The position numbers were made by a program, and so were the translations under genes. A stretch of 64,000 nucleotides of DNA from positions 10,186,139 through 10,250,138 of the forward strand of contig NC_064039.1 in the NCBI RefSeq assembly GCF_932526225.1. Direction: 5' to 3'. Under the pieces are notes generated by a model. The model ran no database searches and was not told the DNA's origin. It saw only the letters and a program-made list of their open reading frames with translations. Shown one piece after another: positions 57,790 to 64,000 of the stretch. The stretch's first letter is position 1. Every line of letters starts with the position of its first letter. This stretch comes from Nematostella vectensis (Eukaryota; Cnidaria; Anthozoa; Actiniaria; Edwardsiidae).

Positions 57790-59590
57790 ACACTAACAAC
57801 GCCTGGTGCAAGGAATAGGGTAATATAGCGAGAAAAGGGAAAATACCCTGTTTCTATTTTTAGCACTTGACAGCTATTCGACATGTGCTTTTTACCCGTT
57901 TTCAGAAGGTAGTCAGTTCGTTGCATCCTGTTAAATATAATTTTCCTAGAATACGTTATTAGAGGGGAATGGGAAATTCCCGGGTAGATAGAATAACAAA
58001 CGTTATCACATGTAACACCCTGCAAATAATTTAAATTGTACCTAAATAAATTACATTTGTATTAAAAATCGTAATCCCTGTAGGTCCTTTTATCGCAAAT
58101 GTCCTGATCTCTTTGTACAATCTCAACAGAATGCAAAACAAGCATTTCTCCGAAAGAGCGGAAGTGATTTTTTAGATTGTGTGATGCGTTACAAAAGCTA
58201 GGGGTTATCCCGTTAGTTAGATATGTAAGCTCATATTATTGTTCCAAATCCTACATATTACTACTTGATTATATACAATAAAGTTACTGTTAAATACAAT
58301 CAAGTTACTGTTAAATATTGATTTTTTGATATCGCTTCACTGGAAATAATAAATTGAAATTTAGTATAAAGCAAAGTTGTGCAATAAACGCGTGACCTTC
58401 TGTAACCTCAATACTTGAACAAATTTCGCTTCCCCAAGCGGAAGTGATTTGCCACGGCTGATTTAGTGGAATACTTCCGTACCCCACGCCGTGTTAAAAT
58501 GTTCTTTTCCCTTTACTTATTTTGCTAAATAAAAAAAAAAATACATACTACGTCGACAACAGAAACTTGATAAACAGCGAAACTGCACGAAGAACGAATA
58601 CTCAGCCATGGAAACCGTCGTAAAGATATATTTCGGACTGTCAGACATATTATTTAGCTTTCGGGGAAAATACTTGATATAAGTTGAGGTGTGAGATTAT
58701 GCAAGGTAAACAGTAAAAATTTTGAATTGCCTTATTCTGCATAATTCGCGAATTTAATATTGACAATGGCTCGTGGAAACAAAATCACTTTTAGATCACT
58801 GTAACAATGGCAATTCAGCGCCCGCAAAGGTACAGCCTGTCTTTTTTATTATTGATAAAACGAGAAAAGAAGTAAATTTGAACTTCGTTCGCGAAATTAA
58901 ATCCTGTGCATACACCAGGGGGATCTAGTCTTTGCCAAGGAGGCGGAATTGCCCCAAAGAATTTCGTCATTATTTTACCTTTGTAACGATTTTGCAATGG
59001 ACAGACACAATGAAAACAATTAAAAAAGGAGCCCAAGGGGGGTGGGGGGGGGGGGGGGTGTGGTAAATTCCCTTTTTAATTCATTTTTCATTTTATTTGT
59101 TTGCCACACGTAATTACAAATATTTACATGTATTTATAAAGCTAAAATCTGGGTGGTGGCGAGGAGTCCCCTAGAAACCATCAGTCTTTTGTGGGTAGCT
59201 CCTCCCCTAGGACCGGTCTTCGTACACAAATTTTAAACTCGCGAAATGTGCTAAGGAAATTTTCGTGGAATTTAAGATGCGCGGGAATAAAGAAGAATAA
59301 GGCATTCCTGTAAGCGCTTGCACGCGACTGTGATCCCCTTAAATTCACTCAGTTATGGAAGCTAAAATTTCCAAAGGCACGTTAAAACCTCTACCTCTTA
59401 ATTAAACGGGGTGAGGCGTGGACTAAGCAGTCTACAATAAAGGTCTCGAGAATTGTGCTCTGGGGGAGTACAATACAGAGACACCATTCCCTCCCCCAAT
59501 AATGATTACGGTGCTACGGTAAGACAACAAGACAGAGGTTGTGTAAGTGGGACGAGAACTGGTTATCGAGAGACTTTTATGATCTCGAAT
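57790..59590. other. Intergenic, no gene seen (copy B)
   Basis: Counterpart of 36,059-37,875. Small indels only; no coding exon. Confidence 0.5.
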
Positions 59591-59596
59591 AACGCT

Positions 59597-59853
59597 TCGC
59601 CCCATGACAGGTAATCCGGAATCCGGAATCCATGAAAAAATGAGATATGGGATCCGGAATCCATGAAAAAATGAGATATGGAATCCGGAATCCATGAAAA
59701 AATGAGATATGGAATCCGGAATCCATGCTGCTGGAATCCGGAATCCATGCTGCTGGAATCCGGAATCCACGAGAAAAAACCCACATGGAATCCGGAATCC
59801 ACACACTAGGATCCGGAATCCAGAACCCTATTGGAGAACCTGTCATAGGGCGA
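59597..59853. mobile_element. Small TIR element, 257 bp, same family as 47,396-51,889
   Basis: Ends TCGCCCCATGACAGG and CCTGTCATAGGGCGA (inverse TCGCCCTATGACAGG), flanked by AACGCT on both sides (59,591-59,596 and 59,854-59,859). Copy A has one AACGCT and no insertion. The interior is almost entirely GGAATCCGGAATCC motifs with ATGAAAAAATGAGATAT and ATGCTGCT spacers, joined to the same ACACACTAGG and AGAACCCTATTGGAGAACCT right end as the large member. It looks like a non-autonomous member made of the two ends without cargo. Confidence 0.9.
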
Positions 59854-61711
59854 AACGCTGATAGGACGGCAGTACTCGAAATCCGATAAAGATAAATCAC
59901 TTTAACGGAACTAGAGTTGTTCCATGCATTGAGATTCGCACATATTTAGTCGCCAACGAGGAAAAAAATAATGCCATGCCCGGCGGGGGTTCCTTATCGT
60001 TTGCCACTAGTAACTTGTTTACGCTAGCTGTGGCCATGCGGTTAACGATTCCTATTTGTTCTGAAGCTTGTAATCAAACTTCAGTAGCGGAACTTGTTAT
60101 CCAGAGTTTCCGTCACTAAACTGTGCCTGACACCTGCCTGCCTGAGTACTGGAGAACAACAATCCTCGAGTGATTTAAAGACGAAGCAATGATTGTTAAA
60201 GGGAATAGAAAAGGTATGCGAAAATAAGATTCATATTCCCGCCCTCCTCCGCTCAAGTTGAGATCGCCTACAAGGGTGTACCAAACAGCTAAGAAATGTA
60301 TACTCCTTATTCCGAGTGGAGAATTCTATTTTGTTAAAGCAGCAGGGTTGGGATAAACGATCAATGAATGGATCGAATCGTAGTGCTTTGGACATGCTTG
60401 GATATGCTTTATCTGTGAAATCATAACAAAGTAATTGGAAACTATATCCATAAAATTAGATATAGTAACAGTAATTAGATATAGAGTAAGGCCAAGGTAC
60501 TCTATTCGCATCTATCTTTTTCTATCGTATTTTGTATCTAGGCAATAAAATTTTCTTATTTCTTTTTTCCTAAGCGAAAAAATTAGTCCCTCCGCTTTGG
60601 CCGTGTGTTTTTAGAACACCGACAGCTTTGTTTATTTGATGCTTTCCGTCTTCTGATTAGATAAGGGATGAATTATTAATTATTTTGGGTTATCAATCGC
60701 AAACGAAAGCGTAACACTTAATCCGAAATACCTATGGATCATGCATCTCTATGCAGTTTCGAGAGTTCCGATTAAAGAAATTCTACGGATGGGTAGGTAA
60801 GGGTACCTTGTTTGGTTATCATAACTTCTATTTACGCTATTATACCTACTTATTTGGTGTGTTCTAGCTTAAGCAAACGGATCGCTCTATTTTACGATTT
60901 CAAAATACTCTTTATATATTTCCCTACAACGGACACATAGCGCTTGTATAATCTACATTAAAGCTGTTCTCGTTTTCGTGTTGTATTAAACCAGGAGATG
61001 AGAGGTGATTACAGCGAAGGAATAGCAGTGGGAACGTAGCGTCTTCATGGTAACTGATGAGAGATGATTACAGCGAAGGAATAGCATCGGGAACGTAGCG
61101 TCTCCATGGTAACTGTTCGCTGCAAGGTAGAACCCCCTCTACTCCCCAGGGGAGGGGGGACTCCCATAAAAACAGACGGGAGTGATTATTAACAAAATCA
61201 CTTAGGTGTGGTCAAGAGCAATTCTTATCCCTAATACATAGCAGATTGAGTGTGGCAAGTTTACAATAATTTTGTTACGAACCTTAAAGACACTGCCATC
61301 GACTTTTGAGTCCGGTTGTTATTTGATAGGATGATCCGTTAGTGTGAAACCTTCTGAAGGATAGAAGAATCGGAAGAAAATCGTTGAACACTCCCCTAGG
61401 GGATAGCAGTTTGTAGAATTATTTACCGTAAGATAGGACGACCATCCCCGTCTAACGCAGAATCCCGCCACCCCCGAAGGTAGACCACTTTCCATTATCA
61501 GGGGACTGGCAGAGTTTGTTTTAGTATATTTGTGTTTGTCGGGAGGTTAGACTTTTAAGACAAAATTCAAGATAGTTTTAGGATCAGGGGGGGGGAGGGG
61601 CGGATTTAGAGCCACAATTTGGGATTAAAGACAATAGGGGGCTCCTACGTTACAAATGCTCTTGATTGTTAACGCATTACACCTCCAGCCCCCCCCCCCC
61701 CCCCCTCTTTG
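59854..61711. other. Intergenic, no gene seen (copy B)
   Basis: Counterpart of 37,876-39,769. Holds the two-unit VNTR (60,993-61,115) and a micro-inversion relative to copy A at about 60,332-60,356. No coding exon. Confidence 0.5.
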
Positions 61712-61965
61712 TCAGCAATTAGTTCTTGTTAATAAAACTTTCAAAAAGACATACGATTTTGAGAAAAACCCTTCTAACATTCACAACATCAACCACCCAA
61801 AAGCTATCACCCGCCTGAGGATTAGTAATCATAAACTTGAAATCGAGACTGCGCGCTACCAGAAGCCCTATAGAAAGCCTGAGGACTGAATTTGTTCTCA
61901 GTGTAACTCAGGGGAGGTCGAAGACGAGTTCCACTTCCTGATTAAATGTAAGCGACATGAGATGG
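61712..61965 (+). mobile_element. Relic of a retrotransposon C-terminus, copy B
   Basis: Same relic as 39,770-40,030, with the same internal TGA, preceded by a longer C run (61,690-61,705). Confidence 0.7.
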
Positions 61966-62936
61966 CAAGAAAACGAGTGCTTGAGGTTTTTTAAAACCTT
62001 TTAAAAAAGTTTAAAAAAGTTTAAAGTTAAAAAAAAAGTTAAAAAAAGTTAAAAGTTTAACTTTTAAAAAAGTTAAAAAGGTAATGAAAGATAAAATATA
62101 TATTGATGAAAGCCTCCTTTTTCAGAACCTAATAAATCCTCCTATAACAGTGCAGATAAAGGTCGCTAAATTTATATATGACTGTTTTTTTAACTAGGGG
62201 TGGGTAGTCTAAAAGTAGGTGGACTCTAGTATTACTTGTTTTTGTATGTTTGTTAGCGTGACAGCCATGTACTTTTGTGTATAAGCTGCTAATAAACTAA
62301 AACTAAAACTATATAAAAATGCATATAACACATTTCTAGACATCATCACTGAGGACTTTGGTGTGCATCCTCTTGGCAGGCTATGCAAAGTCACGTGAGT
62401 CTCCAATACCTTTGCCTAGACTCCTATTTTAAACATATCCTTACTCAAACAAATAGGTTTCGTCTCTTTTGGTCACACAACGCAAACCCAGTCACAGAGA
62501 AAACGACCAATCAAACATGAATAGTCCCAGTTTCGAATTCCATCATGCCGGGTAAAAAGAGGACTTTTATTGGTCGCGTATGCGGAGTTCACGTCTAACT
62601 GGAAGTAAATCTTATGTGGTTGAGACCGGCTAGAATCCCCAGGAGCTAAAAACAAAGCAATGCACAAGCTTATAAATTCTTCATGATTTCGCTGGTATTT
62701 GCAAAAAGTTTACCTGAAGCCGAGGCACACACTGTATTTATGCGTCCTTAGTGCCTGTATCCAGCGGTCACAGTGGAATTCGAAACTGGACTGTTTATTT
62801 GTAATCATCGAGGTTATGGATGTCGCATTTCATTATTGTATTGTTATCCGCCCTATTCACCCATCAATTTGAGTGAATTGCTTCATTGTCTACTTACTCC
62901 TTTCTTCTTTTACTAACTAAGTATATCGGTTATCAG

Positions 62937-64000
62937 AGGCATGCTCGCCCGTTACTGTGGTAACAGACTGGACCGGCAACCTTAAATCACCCGAGTTCCC
63001 CAATAACTATCCCAACAATATATCGTGTTCATGGGTCCTTACGGTATCCCCTGGCAACCGCATAGAGGTGACAACCTTCGTTTTATTGGTAAGTTAAGAC
63101 ACTCTCATCGTGGGGGGGGAGGGGTGGCCCAATTACTATCCCAACCACGTATCGTGTTCATGGGTCCTTACGGTCCTTACCGGTGGTGGTTAATGGAAAG
63201 AGTATTTACGGCTGAATACGTGTATTCGAAAGCAATGTGAACGTTCATAAGAATGTAACAAGAATTCTGCAGCTTTTGAAACCTGGATTTGTATTTTATT
63301 TACGCTTATTTACTTCATACCCATGAAGCACTGCGGGTTACGATACAGGGATTATCCGGGTGCAACCTTATTTGAAATATGTGTAGAAGAAAAGTATGGA
63401 TAAGATTTTATACACCTCTTTGATATAAGGGTACGCCCGAGAATGGGTGGTTACCCGCTGTAGCTCATTGGTAAATATCAATGGCTAATAAATGCGCACT
63501 TTTGAATTTCCCGCTCTTGTCAACACCAAGTATATCTACGATTGATGTTCTATTCTTATTTTTCTTCAGTTGGACTCATACTCTACAGAGGTAGGTATCT
63601 ATGTCTGTTCTGCCCAGAAACCCTGTAAAACACCGTCCATGAAAACGCAGGCGGTGTTTTTAACCAAATGATGCTTTTTTCACGAAATACTCTCTCAATC
63701 CCAAAATGATTATAAATATATGTGCATGGTCTTCTTCCCGTCTTTTAAGCTTTTTTATCTTCTATTGATGTTTTGTTAATCGTTCTATACTCCAATTTGA
63801 TGTGTTTCGTATTAAAGGATCCGAGCTGTCCTGGGGACTATCTAGAGGTGCGTCAAGGCGCGTCTAGGGTTTCACCGCTGATCGGTAGATACTGCGGGGG
63901 CAGTGTACCACCGCCTTTTGTATCGTCTAGCGAGAATCTATTTATGCAGTTCGTCACCGACGCATCGGGGTCCTCCGCTGGTTTCTTTTTACAGCATAAA
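62937..64000 (+). CDS. CUB-domain gene copy B, first CUB only, cut by window end
   Basis: Exons 62,937-63,088, 63,570-63,590 (21-nt microexon LDSYSTE) and 63,818 to at least 64,000 encode the first CUB domain, essentially identical to copy A (SPEFPNYYPNNISCSWVLTV; DYLEVRQG; IGRYCGG). Splice sites are all intact. CUB 2 and the thrombospondin repeats should follow outside the window. Because copy B keeps the original right flank of a tandem duplication, this copy is the better candidate for a complete gene. The intron echo of the first exon is present at 63,128-63,186. Confidence 0.8.

Larger units (their letters stand above)
46607..64000. repeat. Tandem duplication, copy B, continues past the window
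   Basis: Begins directly after the A tract at 46,588-46,607 and follows copy A from about 29,411 in the same order and orientation up to the window end, which corresponds to copy A near 42,063. It is lengthened by two insertions with target duplications (47,396-51,889 and 59,597-59,853) and differs by many small indels, mostly in homopolymers and short repeats. Confidence 0.92.

Noticed and set aside
59600-59830. Regularly spaced GGAATCCGGAATCC repeats resembling a CRISPR array
   Set aside because: The genome is eukaryotic, the spacers are themselves repeated, and the array is enclosed by TIRs and a target-site duplication.

Overview
The window reads as nuclear DNA of an anthozoan cnidarian, most likely a sea anemone related to Nematostella. 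That identification is inferred from GFP-family genes, intron-split genes with GT-AG junctions, PAN/apple-like and CUB/thrombospondin cassettes, AT-rich introns and abundant mobile DNA; no database search was possible. There is no sign of bacterial gene organisation.

Left part (1-29,395). A secreted or lysosomal arylsulfatase-B-like gene (+) covers the first 7.1 kb in nine exons. Its introns carry two minisatellites and several decayed copies of the neighbouring exon edges. A FEZF-type six-zinc-finger transcription factor (-) follows at 9.7-11.0 kb. From 14.7 to 26.2 kb lie two GFP-like genes facing tail to tail. Copy 1 (+) lacks recognisable first and last exons and is followed immediately by a Ty3/gypsy retrotransposon. 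Copy 2 (-) has all four exons but lacks the chromophore residues and has a one-base frame problem in a G tract. Between them are the gypsy element, two LINE 3' ends in opposite orientation, and a minisatellite.

Right part (29,400-64,000). A unit of about 17.2 kb occurs twice in tandem: copy A 29,400-46,588, and copy B from about 46,607 beyond the window end. In order, the unit holds an intronless class A GPCR (+), an unrecognised five-exon 254-residue gene (-), a LINE relic, and a CUB-CUB-thrombospondin-repeat gene (+). Copy A of the CUB/TSR gene stops at the duplication junction inside its repeat array and has several frame breaks. Copy B of the 254-residue gene has three exon indels. The GPCR is intact in both copies.

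The most interesting find is a mobile element family. Copy B carries two insertions that copy A lacks, of 4,494 bp and 257 bp. Both have the same 15-bp terminal inverted repeat (TCGCCCYATGACAGG), arrays of GGAATCCGGAATCC just inside the ends, and perfect 6-bp target-site duplications. The matching uninterrupted target sites are present in copy A. The large member carries a broken NHL-repeat protein gene. An alternative reading of the whole right part is that copies A and B are two haplotypes joined by the assembler. The insertion evidence would hold in either case.
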